Part shown: positions 36,332 to 46,213 of the stretch, one piece after another
Numbering within the stretch: the stretch's first letter is position 1
Layout of the letters: every line of letters begins with the position of its first letter
Source: Colwellia sp. MB3u-41
GTDB taxonomy: Bacteria; Pseudomonadota; Gammaproteobacteria; Enterobacterales; Alteromonadaceae
Reading direction: 5' to 3'
Assembly: GCF_014076845.1 (NCBI RefSeq)
Contig: NZ_JACGUT010000078.1
Span: 62,001 to 126,000 of the forward strand
DNA length: 64,000 nucleotides
The notes under the pieces: generated by a model
The model's database searches: none
The model's input: only the letters and a program-made list of their open reading frames with translations
Told to the model about the DNA's origin: nothing
Made by a program: the position numbers and the translations under genes

Positions 36332-36884
36332 TAAACGTAAAAGTATTGAAATTTATCATCAGCTAATGAATGGGAAAGTGATCAATAAACATAAAATAGT
36401 TAATGATGGTACTAGGGCTGAAAATGGTCTTTATAGCGAAATAATTGAAAATCTAGATGACTATTCTAAGCAGTACATTATGGCTGGTTATGAATTTGTT
36501 GGTTTAGAAGGACTCCCTTATTTTTATATTAGAGAAGCTGGTACTGATTATATAAGTGATCTTGATCGAAAAATTTATATCTTACTACTCATAATTTTCA
36601 GATATGTAAGTCAAAAATATAGTATGGATAAGCTCACTCATGAAGCTGGTGGTCTTTCAGCTTTTGATTTGGAAGAAATCGATAATGATGAATCCTTTAA
36701 AGAGCTAGCACACAAAGCCCAAATTGGTGCTGCAAGTATTTCTAAGGGAATTGAAACTAATTTAGTTAACAAGAACTTCATGCTTGCTAAACCTACTGGC
36801 GAATTAGTCTTGAGTGATGTTGGACAAGCATTTCTTGAGGAAGTAAAAGGTATTTATTCAAATATTGAAATTGATAATTATTGA
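36324..36884 (+). CDS. jetB: Wadjet JetB-like KITE subunit (MukE/MksE type)
   Basis: The 186-residue protein resembles MukE/MksE in size and in its tandem winged-helix layout: IYHQLMNGKVINKHKI at the start, a central ILLLIIFRYVSQKY helix and a final wing (NKNFMLAKPTGELVLSDVGQAFLEEV). KITE subunits bind the kleisin and DNA. It overlaps the kleisin gene by 8 bases and closes the operon, so the order is D-C-A-B, whereas canonical Wadjet is A-B-C-D. Confidence 0.7.
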   Translation: MFDKRKSIEIYHQLMNGKVINKHKIVNDGTRAENGLYSEIIENLDDYSKQYIMAGYEFVGLEGLPYFYIREAGTDYISDLDRKIYILLLIIFRYVSQKYSMDKLTHEAGGLSAFDLEEIDNDESFKELAHKAQIGAASISKGIETNLVNKNFMLAKPTGELVLSDVGQAFLEEVKGIYSNIEIDNY

Positions 36885-36954
36885 TATTTTTAAGTTTCTC
36901 TTTATCGGAGCTTTTAACTAATCATTACTACTCTTCTTAAGTTATGGATATAGC

Positions 36955-38253
36955 ATGAATAAAGATGTACTAAGAGATAGAGCACAAGATCTAGAAGAAG
37001 ACAAAATAGTATTTACTTGGGAACTTGATAGTTATTTTGATGAGGTTTCCACTTCACCTAATAAAATTAGTGAATACAATGAATTTCAGATAAGCAGACG
37101 CTCACGTTACTGTTGTGTATTTTGTAATGCAAAAATTTTTGTTAGAAACTTGGGAAGTGATCGCCAAACGTGTTTTTTCATCTAAACTAGGGGGAGTGAA
37201 GGAGAATCAAATGAGCTTAAATGTACCGGAAGCTGTAGAGAAAATGAGTCTAAAAGTGATTCAGAAAAAGTATTAGCAGATCCTCGGCTACGCAATACTT
37301 CAGATCCCAGTTTATTTTTAGAGATGATACCAGTTAATGAACTTATCGATGAAGAAACCACACATGAAGGTTATCCTATAAAAATTCGCAGCGAAAGTAC
37401 AAAGCCAAGTTCAGGAAATAGTTGTGCTTCTGGAAAAACTAGCGTTTTAGTAAGGGTCGTTCAGTACTTTCTTCAAGATCCAGAAATAAGGAAGCAACAT
37501 CCACTTATAATTAAATCTGAAGATATTAGGAAGCAAGCAAAAAACTATGCAGACTACTTCACTTTTATGGATTGTGCAGAAGATAGATCGTTTTATAAAA
37601 AGCATATCTACTTCGGTCATCTTCATTATAAGATGGATAATGCATTAGAAGTTACTGAAGATAATATAATTATTAATGTATTAGCATTTAAATCTAATGT
37701 ACCAATTAGACTGGTTATTGATAAAAATAGTTTAGAGTGGGCAGAAGATAGAGTTAGATCTTTCCATCGACATGTTAGAACTGCATATAAACACATGGAT
37801 GAATTGAAGTGTAGTGAAGGCGAAAAAGGTTATATAACGATATTTGCCTTAGTAAAGCCTTCTGATGAAGATAATAGATTATTCAATGTTGAGAAGTACA
37901 AAAATATTTATATATTGGGGACAGATAAGGCTTTGATGCAAAGGCTTAAAAAATCTGTTAATCCAATGGGGACTTTTGTTGATGATAAATCTTATGATCT
38001 CGATGAGGAAATGGATACAATAAGTGAGCTGGTTATTGGAGATTCACCTTCAGGCCAAATGCGTAGCATTGAACCTAAATCAATTAAAATACAGGAAATA
38101 ACTTCGTCAGCAGAGCCTGAAATAAAGATCGAAACTAGCTTAAATATTCCCTTGAATGACGAGTCTGAATTTATTTTGAACGAAATTAAATCCAAAGAGC
38201 CAGTTAATGAGTCCTTATTTAACAAAATAGTCAAATTTTTTAAAACAAAATAA
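36955..38253 (+). pseudogene. Cys-rich protein gene broken by an in-frame TAA
   Basis: One frame runs from ATG 36955 to TAA 38253 with a single internal stop (TAA 37183-37185). Before it are a short acidic start and RYCCVFCNAKIFVRNLGSD, a CxxC finger like those of competence CoiA-type and restriction-associated proteins; after it come KCTGSC (completing the finger), then a 300-residue region with no known domain, IYFGHLHYKMDN in its middle and an acidic tail. The downstream half has its own ATG at 37324 but no good ribosome site. The frame is therefore probably one gene of about 430 codons with a nonsense mutation. Confidence 0.6.
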
Positions 38254-38333
38254 ATAGGGGGTACTCTACTATTGCTCAACTGAACATTATTTCTTAGTAT
38301 GTTCATAAAAATAATACACAAGGAGTAACAATA

Positions 38334-38609
38334 ATGAACAAAGGTGAATTGGTAGTAAAAATTGCTGAAAGTGCAGATATATCACAAGCATCTGCTGGTA
38401 GAGCATTAAACAGTTTGATTGGCTCTGTAACTGAAGAATTAGCTAGTGGTGGTAATTTTGCTTTAGTTGGCTTTGGTACTTACAAGGTAAATGACCGAGC
38501 AGCTCGTACTGGTCGCAACCCTCAAACAGGTGAAGCGATCCAAATTGCTGCGGCTAAAGTACCTGCTTTTAAAGCTGGTAAAGCATTGAAAGATGCTGTT
38601 AACGCTTAA
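38334..38609 (+). CDS. HU-family DNA-binding protein
   Basis: The 91-residue protein is a standard HU/IHF monomer: N-terminal helices ([27 protein letters not shown]) and the beta-arm start [22 protein letters not shown], in which RNP is the hallmark intercalating motif. AAGGAG before the ATG is a strong ribosome site. It bends and compacts DNA; here it may help recombination or nucleoid functions of the island. An extra HU within accessory DNA is common on large mobile elements. Confidence 0.92.
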   Translation: MNKGELVVKIAESADISQASAGRALNSLIGSVTEELASGGNFALVGFGTYKVNDRAARTGRNPQTGEAIQIAAAKVPAFKAGKALKDAVNA

Positions 38610-38666
38610 TGTTAACAAGGCTATTTTGATGGTAGAATCTAGTATTGAAAAAATAAAAAAGCAAAC

Positions 38667-38705
38667 CAATCTATATATAAGTATAAGTACTTATTATATA
38701 GATTG
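38667..38705. terminator. Hairpin between converging genes
   Basis: CAATCTATATATAAG pairs with CTTATTATATAGATTG with one unpaired base around an 8-base loop. It lies between the HU gene and the oppositely oriented PLD operon, where it can end transcription in both directions. Confidence 0.5.
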
Positions 38706-38722
38706 TAAGTCAACACTATGAA

Positions 38723-40684
38723 TTAAAAAGTGTTTAAGTGAGTGGTTTCCGACTTTATTTTACGAACTAATGTATCATCATATGGGTAGCGACTTTTATC
38801 TAAACTATTTAAAGTTTGCATCTGACTATCTAATTCATCTAAGTCAATCGATGCTTCTTTCAATATTTGAGCAACCCTTATCGGTTCGATGTTGTTTTGG
38901 TTAAATATTTGGATTAATCGCCATACATCTACAATATCATTACTGATTCGTCCAATCGTATCTTTGATGGTAGGGGAGCTAGACTCTGTAAAGAAAGAGT
39001 TAGTTTCAACTAAACCATTCCAAATAATTCTTCTCATCATTATTTGATTAAATAGAGAGTCGATTCCATCCCTATCAATGAAATAATTAATCTCTCTCAT
39101 TTCGTTAACTGCTTCAAACAGGCTCGTATATAAAAAATTACCTGACCTGCGCGATATGTCATTATTATCTCCCTTTAAAAAATCCAGTATTCCAATTCCA
39201 AAATATAAAAAAGATAATAATATTCTGTGAGCGGTAGTACTGTCATCGTATTTACTTTTACTATTTCCATCAGGGTAACCAAACTCAACGATGTCCTTTA
39301 TGGATTGTAAATTTATCCAAGTATTTAACCATAATTCATCAGGATTTTTTTCTTGAGAAATAGGATAAGATAAACAATATGCAACTGTTGGAATATTGTC
39401 AGATAGCGGAATAAACATTTTTACATTGTTTTTTAATTTTTCACCTTCTTCATTATTCCATGAGTTAACCGTTACTTTCCATAGGTCGATGAAATCACTT
39501 ACATCGACTTTAGAGGTATATTTTTTCTGAAAATAATGGGATTTCAAGGCGGTATAACTCCATGACTCCCAACTCATAGCATCATTAGGAAGTGATGATT
39601 GTGATATCTCATCTCGCAGTACTTTTCCTATTTCATCTATGAGTACAGCATCTAAATATGCTGAAGAGAATATGTCAGATTCATCGTGATCATTTTCAAT
39701 AAGTATGTTTCTCATTAACCATGCGGACCAACGCTTAAAAATAGGGGTAGAATCATCACGTTTGTTTATGAGTTCAACAACTTCCTTTGCTAATTCAGTA
39801 ATATTATTTTTTGCTTCTGTTATCTGAGTTTGCTCTGGATTGTGTCTCGGTATTGAGTGAGAGACATTATTAATATTGTTATATGCTGTAACAAGTAACA
39901 GTGGAAATATCGGGGACTGATTCCAGCTACTGTCTTCATTAAAAGCTGGAGGGGATATAATCACTATATTGGCCCATGATTCATACTTGAAATCAGTTCC
40001 TATTGACCAAAAAACAGACTGGATAAAGAATGGATTAGAGCTAGAGGATATTTGATTGATGAATTCATTTATATTTAATTTGAATAATAGCCTTAACAAT
40101 GTCGATTCATCTTCATATGAGTTCATTTCATTGTGTCTAAGCCCCCACCATAATTGCTCTAACTTATTTTCCTCCCTACACCAATAATTTTTATTATTAA
40201 GTCTTGCTTCATTTTTACGTTCAGATATTGATGGAAGGCCATTGTTGGATAAAGAACTAATGGCATCTTTTGCTAAGTCGATAAATGAATTAGCTGCACA
40301 GTAGTTATTCTCTATACAATAAATAATAGTATCGTACAAATAGTTCTCTATATACCAAGAGTTATACGAGATTTGCTTTACATAGTTCCAGCTAACCAAA
40401 GTTGGTTCATTAGATAAGGAAAGGGAACAAACATAGGTTATTAAAAGATCTTGATAATCTTTTTGGCTATTTAAGCCTAAAGATTCAATGACTTTATATG
40501 CTTCCACCCTTAGTTCTTCAGTAGAGGCAATTTTTTTTTCAATAATAGAGGTTAAACCTGTAAGTTCTTCAATAAAATTGCTGAGTTTATGTAACTCTGT
40601 CAACTCAGTTTTCGGATCTAAATGATCATCATTATATGTTTGATTTTCAAAGTTTAGTTTTTCACTTGGCCACTTAATAGTCAT
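38723..40684 (-). CDS. Hypothetical protein, third gene of PLD operon
   Basis: I do not recognise this protein. From the ATG at 40684 (MTIKWPSEK), which overlaps the preceding gene by 11 bases, it has 653 residues; an earlier ATG at 40747 would overlap by 74 and is less likely. It is rich in Trp and Asn, with helical repeats and no signal peptide, transmembrane segment or P-loop. Segments such as LEQLWWGLRHNEMN and FKRWSAWLMRNIL recur in an irregular helical-repeat style. Its tight coupling to two PLD-fold proteins suggests a scaffold or sensor. Confidence 0.6.
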   Translation of the reverse strand: MTIKWPSEKLNFENQTYNDDHLDPKTELTELHKLSNFIEELTGLTSIIEKKIASTEELRVEAYKVIESLGLNSQKDYQDLLITYVCSLSLSNEPTLVSWNYVKQISYNSWYIENYLYDTIIYCIENNYCAANSFIDLAKDAISSLSNNGLPSISERKNEARLNNKNYWCREENKLEQLWWGLRHNEMNSYEDESTLLRLLFKLNINEFINQISSSSNPFFIQSVFWSIGTDFKYESWANIVIISPPAFNEDSSWNQSPIFPLLLVTAYNNINNVSHSIPRHNPEQTQITEAKNNITELAKEVVELINKRDDSTPIFKRWSAWLMRNILIENDHDESDIFSSAYLDAVLIDEIGKVLRDEISQSSLPNDAMSWESWSYTALKSHYFQKKYTSKVDVSDFIDLWKVTVNSWNNEEGEKLKNNVKMFIPLSDNIPTVAYCLSYPISQEKNPDELWLNTWINLQSIKDIVEFGYPDGNSKSKYDDSTTAHRILLSFLYFGIGILDFLKGDNNDISRRSGNFLYTSLFEAVNEMREINYFIDRDGIDSLFNQIMMRRIIWNGLVETNSFFTESSSPTIKDTIGRISNDIVDVWRLIQIFNQNNIEPIRVAQILKEASIDLDELDSQMQTLNSLDKSRYPYDDTLVRKIKSETTHLNTF

Positions 40685-41357
40685 TGTTTTTTTTACCCAT
40701 AATAGCGTCACCTTGCCATGCAAGGTTAAAAAAATCGATTGCGCCATGCTTTACGGCATCCCAACCTCGTGTGACAGCACTTACTTGAGAATGGAAACCA
40801 CCAACAGTTGCTCCAAAATGCCATAACTCACTATCGATGATTGCGAACCTATCATGTATATAATTAAAATGGGTTAGAAGAGTAAATTTTATTTTTATTT
40901 GGCATTTATTACTGGGAGTCCTACCTGAATTTATCGCATCAGAAAGAGCTTCAAACTCTTTATTTATATCTTCGTTTGTTGCGGTATCGGGATCTTCATT
41001 ATTGCATTTAGTTAAGATTCTAATATCGAATGCATCCATTGAATCAATTAGAAACCAATTAATTATTTTATCTAAACGAGCTTGTTTAGATTCTTTGTCT
41101 TTATCAGGGTTAAAAAAGTAAGCATCTATGATCAATACTCGTTTTTTTGCACGTGATACTTCAAAAGAAAACGTATTCAGATGATTTATAGTCTTAGAGT
41201 TATTTCTTGCTCGTATAGCTGCAATTCCGGGAAATTTACTTAGGTCACCATTGGGCTGATCACCATAGCCCACTTGTGCTGGCCACAGCATCTCCTTTTC
41301 TAGCTTATCCATAGCAGGAGAAGGAGGTGTAACTGTTATTCCTATATTTGGCCTCAT
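40674..41357 (-). CDS. Small phospholipase-D-like protein
   Basis: The 227-residue product has one PLD-type active-site motif, IHDRFAIIDSELWHFG (HxR/KxxxxD plus the following small-residue turn), near residues 172-187, preceded by RVLIIDAYFF, a strand typical of the PLD fold. Single-motif PLD proteins act as dimers; many in defence systems are nucleases. It overlaps the upstream gene by 4 bases (ATGA) and the downstream one by 11, so all three are translated together. Confidence 0.7.
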   Translation of the reverse strand: MRPNIGITVTPPSPAMDKLEKEMLWPAQVGYGDQPNGDLSKFPGIAAIRARNNSKTINHLNTFSFEVSRAKKRVLIIDAYFFNPDKDKESKQARLDKIINWFLIDSMDAFDIRILTKCNNEDPDTATNEDINKEFEALSDAINSGRTPSNKCQIKIKFTLLTHFNYIHDRFAIIDSELWHFGATVGGFHSQVSAVTRGWDAVKHGAIDFFNLAWQGDAIMGKKNNDY

Positions 41358-42976
41358 TTATCACCTTTATTTAACGCTTTTCTTTTTTTGTAATAACTAT
41401 CAAAACTCTCAGATTTTTTATGAATAGATGCTAATTCTTCTAAAACAGAATCTGGGTCAGGTAGCTTTATAATCATAGATGCACGATCTCCAAGAGTATT
41501 GAGGGAATTTCCCATGAACCACACATCATCATCAACTACTAGGAATCTATCATGTAACTCAGGTTTCTTTCCAGCTAACACATTGACTTTAAGATTGATT
41601 TCTTTTTTTATTTCTTCGAGCTGAGTTCTAAAAACATCAAGTTTACTTGTGTGAAGATTGCCGTTTGGTATTTCTGTAGCTTGTTCAGGAGTATTTTTAT
41701 TTTCAAATGTTAACCTAGATGTAAATATTTCAACACCTACAGAATCAGAGTTAACAGCTAACAAAAATTGTGGCATTTGAAGTACGCCAAAATATGGATC
41801 TGCAATCATAACTCGTGATTTAGCACGCCCAATCTTAGATCTAATAAAATTCATAGCCTCATGTCTACTATTTTTACCAAACCATTTTTGATCGGCATTT
41901 TTTCCATTTACTTTGTTATCTCGTAATGCCGCAGCCCTTCCAACTCTTATATTTACATTTATTGGGACTTTATTTTCACCAAATGTACTCTTTTTTTCAT
42001 TGCTTACTTTATTAACAGTGTATTTAGATTCTGGTGAATTTGGTGACTCACCAATTGGAACTCGAACGTCACGAATTTCATTTACAATGCCCATATTAAA
42101 ATTCATGCTTCTTAGAAAACTAGAAGGAGGCAGAGAAGTTAATATTCCGTGTATTGGGTGAGTTACGACATACCCATATTTACCAACACAAGTACCTTTT
42201 CTAATATTGACTATTCCATTTATGGGAATATCAATTGTATCAAAGTTAGTCAATAAATTTGATTGTTCATCAAATGTGGTTAGCTTTAACCCTTCTAAAG
42301 TTTTTCCTGGTCGAGGAACAAAGCGATACAGTATATGCTCTTCATCTTGGTCTGATATGAGGAAATTTTCTACGTTCTTAATAATGGGGTCTAAAACGAT
42401 AAGAGCAAAACTACCAAGGTATTCAGGGTACTCTTTAAGATTAATATTAAGGCGCTTTGTTATGAAATCAATAGCATCATCGTTCTCTAAAAAAGACATA
42501 AAGCCTGTTTGAGAGCCGAATCTACGATGTATTCTTGCCGAGGTATTACCAACAAAAGGAGAAGGATGCGATGTACGTTTACCATAAAATAATGTATCTT
42601 CAACAGGCAAGCCTAATACTGGCCAAACAGGATCATCTATAAGCTTTTCGACCACTATTGCGGTTCCATCTCCTCTGATTTTATCTTCTTCACTATATGG
42701 TATTGGTGTTTGAGGATCTTTATCTAAGCTCCGATACCATTTGATTGCTTCATAAGCGGTCATAACTATTCTTCGATAGTATAATTTTTCAATATTTCTT
42801 CTAATTGTGAACGTATCTACATCCAACATTGGAGCTGGTCTACTCCGACCTTTAGGGAGAAGCCTTACAGTAGAAAAAACAGGGAAACTACCTTTTTTTC
42901 CCTTTACTGTTACTGTGGCTAATCGTACTTCGGCCCATTCGAAATCTTCTAAAAATTGTAATTCATCAATATTCAT
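41354..42976 (-). CDS. PLD-like protein with large N-terminal domain
   Basis: The 540-residue protein has two parts. Residues 1-340 form an unfamiliar domain that may match the family annotated as VPA1262-like (low confidence). Residues 355-535 form a PLD-fold domain with SRVMIADPYFG near 381-391 and the catalytic ELHDRFLVVDDDVWFMGNS (HxRxxxxD, then GNS) near 470-490. A second HKD copy is absent, so it may pair with the small PLD protein encoded next. The promoter faces the remnant at 43108. No membrane segment is visible. Confidence 0.65.
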   Translation of the reverse strand: MNIDELQFLEDFEWAEVRLATVTVKGKKGSFPVFSTVRLLPKGRSRPAPMLDVDTFTIRRNIEKLYYRRIVMTAYEAIKWYRSLDKDPQTPIPYSEEDKIRGDGTAIVVEKLIDDPVWPVLGLPVEDTLFYGKRTSHPSPFVGNTSARIHRRFGSQTGFMSFLENDDAIDFITKRLNINLKEYPEYLGSFALIVLDPIIKNVENFLISDQDEEHILYRFVPRPGKTLEGLKLTTFDEQSNLLTNFDTIDIPINGIVNIRKGTCVGKYGYVVTHPIHGILTSLPPSSFLRSMNFNMGIVNEIRDVRVPIGESPNSPESKYTVNKVSNEKKSTFGENKVPINVNIRVGRAAALRDNKVNGKNADQKWFGKNSRHEAMNFIRSKIGRAKSRVMIADPYFGVLQMPQFLLAVNSDSVGVEIFTSRLTFENKNTPEQATEIPNGNLHTSKLDVFRTQLEEIKKEINLKVNVLAGKKPELHDRFLVVDDDVWFMGNSLNTLGDRASMIIKLPDPDSVLEELASIHKKSESFDSYYKKRKALNKGDK

Positions 42977-43107
42977 AGGTAACCATTTTAATATGAGTTT
43001 AAGTGTCTATCGTAATACAAATATTTTTTGTGAGTCATGTAAGGATATATTCAAATTATCATCTGAAATTTTTAATCACATGTCTATAAAAATCTATTAT
43101 ATTCAAT

Positions 43108-43287
43108 TACCTTTCGTGGCGTAAACAACTTAATCATACTGTACCTAAGTCCTTTAAAATTCGTAATATTATAGAAAACTTCTTTGGGAAGCATGGTACA
43201 TACCAAGACACGAGTGATGAGGTTATTAAATACAGTATCAATGGTAAAGCTTATAATGGAAAAATTTTAAAATACGAGCTTGTATAA
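43108..43287 (+). pseudogene. C-terminal remnant of an unknown gene
   Basis: A stretch without start codon reads LSWRKQLNHTVPKSFKI, then RNIIENFFGKHGTYQDTS and ends KILKYELV before TAA at 43285. It looks like the tail of a real protein left behind after truncation, but I cannot name the family. The rest of 42977-43402 holds no gene. Confidence 0.35.
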
Positions 43288-43402
43288 AAGCTAGGGACTA
43301 CCTTTATAAAAGAAACTAAATATGGCAAAGTAAGATAATTGTTGCTTATTATTTGTACATGTTGGAATATGTAATTAACAAATAACATGGATGTAATTGA
43401 TT

Positions 43403-44536
43403 ATGTTTAAATCTAATATATTAGTGTTTAGCTTTGCAATCATAGTATCTCTTTCTGCTTTTGCTAACATTGCCATAACACCAGTTCATTCTATTAATGA
43501 AATCCCCCATACAGCACCATTAAAAGGTAAGTACCGTTTACACTTGCTTGATGTGGGTACTGGACTATCTATCCTTATTCAAGGACATGATTGGAATTTA
43601 CTCTACGATGCTGGATCTGCTGATGATAAATCAGGTAATCAAAAAAATGGAAATTCACATAGCAGAGTCGTATCTTATTTGTACAAAGCGATTGGGAAGT
43701 CTGGTGTGAAAAGCTGCCAACCTGCGGAAGATGGATGGAGTGGGCATACTGGCTTAACTCAAAAGACAATTGATTACGTATTTTTATCACATCCCCATGA
43801 AGACCATGGCGTAATGCTGGATGATATACTTGAGTGTTATCAAGCTAATAACATCTATGACTCAGGTCGCATCAATAACACAGTTTTTTATAGACGTTTT
43901 ATTGAGAGAGTGTCTGAAGAAGTCGGTGCAAAATATAAAACAGCAAAAGTACCAGCAGCTAATAAAAAAGTAAAAATTAAAGGAAAAGTAATAGATCTAG
44001 GCAATGCTAATTGGGAACAATTTAAAGTGTTGGATGTTGTCCATCTTGATGATTCTGCATTTTTTACTATTTTACATGCGAACGGTACATCTCATGAGAG
44101 TGACCCAAATAGCAATTCAATTGTGATTAGATTAGATCTAGGTGATGTTTCAGTTCTTTTGGTTGGTGATGCTGAATCAGGCCCAAGAAAAATTCCTTCA
44201 GCAGATCTTGATGGTCTTGAAAAAGAGCTTTTTGATAATTTCAAAGACTTGATTGATACCGATATATTACAAGTTGGACACCATGGAAGTTTAACATCCT
44301 CAAGAACTAAATTTATAGAAGCAGTCTCCCCCCAAATAGCATTAATTTCGGCTGGACCTAAAAAATACGGTTCAGTTGTATTACCTGATGAAGCTGTTGT
44401 TGAGTCACTAGAATTTCAAGGCATTCACATATTACGAACTGATGCATATGATGGCGAAATCTGTCCAGTAAAGAATAAAGTTGGTAGGGATGATAACCGT
44501 TCTGGTGGTTGTGCTAATTTTATACTGGAATGGTAA
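43403..44536 (+). CDS. Exported metallo-beta-lactamase-fold hydrolase (ComEC-like)
   Basis: Using ATG 43403 with GGATG ten bases upstream, the protein has 377 residues and a signal peptide (about 1-22). The fold matches the ComEC/Rec2-type MBL family: LHLLDVGTGLSILI near 45-58, the metal site LSHPHEDHG near 128-136, VLLVGDAESG near 253-262, and ILQVGHHGSLTSS near 290-302. These enzymes act on nucleic acids or phosphodiesters. Export to the periplasm is unusual for defence and suggests action on incoming DNA or external substrates. It heads a three-gene cluster with a beta-barrel protein. Confidence 0.75.
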   Translation: MFKSNILVFSFAIIVSLSAFANIAITPVHSINEIPHTAPLKGKYRLHLLDVGTGLSILIQGHDWNLLYDAGSADDKSGNQKNGNSHSRVVSYLYKAIGKSGVKSCQPAEDGWSGHTGLTQKTIDYVFLSHPHEDHGVMLDDILECYQANNIYDSGRINNTVFYRRFIERVSEEVGAKYKTAKVPAANKKVKIKGKVIDLGNANWEQFKVLDVVHLDDSAFFTILHANGTSHESDPNSNSIVIRLDLGDVSVLLVGDAESGPRKIPSADLDGLEKELFDNFKDLIDTDILQVGHHGSLTSSRTKFIEAVSPQIALISAGPKKYGSVVLPDEAVVESLEFQGIHILRTDAYDGEICPVKNKVGRDDNRSGGCANFILEW

Positions 44537-44597
44537 AAAAATCGTTTTATTACTTCTAAAATATATAGTTTAAATTTAATGAAAAGGATATCAGTTT

Positions 44598-44888
44598 ATG
44601 ACTACTAAATTTATAAAGTTCGAATTCAAATCAAGTGATATTGATCAGTACAGTCTTATTATTCAAAAATCTAACGATGATGATTTTCATGAGGAAATGG
44701 TATCGAATCCACATACCTTTTCTTTAGAGTCTGATGTTGAATATGTTTATATGCTAAGAGTTGTTGGCAATTCAGGTGACAAATGTGAATTAGTTATCAG
44801 TGGTGCAAGCAAGGCTAGAACACCTGTAAAAAGAAAGATAAATGCTGGGCAAAATAGCGATACATATTTAGATCTGTTGATTGCATAG
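44598..44888 (+). CDS. Small beta-rich hypothetical protein
   Basis: This 96-residue protein lacks a signal peptide and reads like a single beta-sandwich (FEFKSSDIDQYSLIIQ, YVYMLRVVGNSGDKCELVISG). AAAGGA precedes the start. I do not recognise the family. It lies between the MBL-fold and barrel genes, 61 and 12 bases from them, so it is probably co-transcribed and may be their partner or an immunity-type protein. Confidence 0.5.
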   Translation: MTTKFIKFEFKSSDIDQYSLIIQKSNDDDFHEEMVSNPHTFSLESDVEYVYMLRVVGNSGDKCELVISGASKARTPVKRKINAGQNSDTYLDLLIA

Positions 44889-44900
44889 GGAGGATTAATA

Positions 44901-45914
44901 ATGAAACATGGAATATCAATAGGTTTTATCATTTCTTTAATATCACTCCCAAATTATGCAGCAGATAGTGATGCTGTGTCTTTGGGTAATGCACTAAATT
45001 CGGTTGGACAAGCTAAGGTCGATAATATTACCTCTGGCAGTGGTAGTTCATTCGAGTTAACTGCTGGAGAAAAGGATAAACGAGTAAGTCTTAAATGGGG
45101 TATAAGCTCTCCACAATCTGTTTTTACTACGGTATTTTCTGTTCCAGCAGATTCAGATGGAAATACAGATTTAGCTAACTTAGATGGGTTAGCTAAATAT
45201 AATAAGGTGACATTGAATTACAAGAGAACATTGTTTGCAAAGCCAACTGTTTCTTTAATTGATTTAAAGACATCTTGTGAAAAAATTCAAAATGAATTAA
45301 ATCTAAAAACTGATGAAGGCTGCGCATTAAATGATTTAATCGCTAAATATGATGATAATCCTGAAGTATTAAAGCAGTTATTAGAAATAAACTCAAAAGC
45401 TTGGGGTAAGACACCCACCATTTTCTGGGGGGGAACAGCTACTTATGGTAGTAAGAAAATGGATTATTTAGATGAGAATACATTTAAAAAAAATGATGAA
45501 ACCAAATATGGTTGGTCAATCAGTGGCTACATCGGTTTATTTGAAACTCTAGATTCTGTTTGGGCATTAGAACTAAAGCGAGAAGAGTCGTATAAAGATG
45601 CAGATAATGATATCAAATGCCCTCCAAACTCAACCAATGATTTTGTTTCTTGCATATCTGGATCAATAGGCACTCCAATTAAAGAAAGTAAGAATATTAT
45701 TTCTCTTCATTATAGAAAATCATTTAAGTCATTCTCTATTAGCCCAAGTATAAATTTCGATGATAAGTCGGATGAATTCGGTGTAGATATACCTGTATTT
45801 CTATTTACAAGCTCAGATAAGCAATTTGTTGGAGGGATTAATTTAGGATGGACTACTTTGGATGATGATTTCACTTTTGGAATATTTGTCGGTAAAGCAT
45901 TTTCATTTTTTTAA
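44901..45914 (+). CDS. Probable outer-membrane beta-barrel protein
   Basis: The 337-residue protein has a signal peptide (residues 1-20, cleavage after NYA) and a C-terminal half of alternating strands (FSISPSINFDDKSDEFGVDI, KQFVGGINLGWTTL, FTFGIFVGKAFSFF) that ends in phenylalanine, the usual recognition signal for outer-membrane insertion by BAM. AGGGAGG precedes the ATG. The family is unknown. Co-expression with an exported MBL-fold enzyme suggests a surface-linked function such as export or uptake control. Confidence 0.6.
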   Translation: MKHGISIGFIISLISLPNYAADSDAVSLGNALNSVGQAKVDNITSGSGSSFELTAGEKDKRVSLKWGISSPQSVFTTVFSVPADSDGNTDLANLDGLAKYNKVTLNYKRTLFAKPTVSLIDLKTSCEKIQNELNLKTDEGCALNDLIAKYDDNPEVLKQLLEINSKAWGKTPTIFWGGTATYGSKKMDYLDENTFKKNDETKYGWSISGYIGLFETLDSVWALELKREESYKDADNDIKCPPNSTNDFVSCISGSIGTPIKESKNIISLHYRKSFKSFSISPSINFDDKSDEFGVDIPVFLFTSSDKQFVGGINLGWTTLDDDFTFGIFVGKAFSFF

Positions 45915-46213
45915 AGTGAAATTGATCAAAATTTCTTATCACTTTAAATCCATTGCTTACACTGATGTTGGCTTTATTTATGGCATTGATTTTAACTGAA
46001 GATAATTAGTTTTCAAATATGTAACGAATAAATCAAGATACTCATTTATGTTTTATTCCTAATTAACTAACTGATTTATTAGATATAACACATGGATACT
46101 ATTTGATTTTATATAGTTACAGCATTACATTGGGTTAAAATAAGTACAATTATTGGTTGACAATTAATCTGTTTGACAGAATATTGATTACTCAATCATA
46201 AAAGGAGAACAAA
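45915..46213. other. Intergenic region upstream of the RiPP cluster
   Basis: AT-rich, without genes. It should contain the promoter for the precursor gene; a TTGACA-like TTGACA (46158-46163) stands about 55 bases before the start codon and AAAGGAGAA (46200-46208) is the ribosome site. Confidence 0.4.

Noticed and set aside
37324-38253. Independent gene starting at 37324
   Set aside because: It is in frame with the upstream Cys-finger frame with no further stops between, and has no good ribosome site, so one broken gene is the better explanation.
42807-43124. 105-codon plus-strand frame
   Set aside because: Mostly antisense to the large PLD protein gene; the free end shows no recognisable protein.
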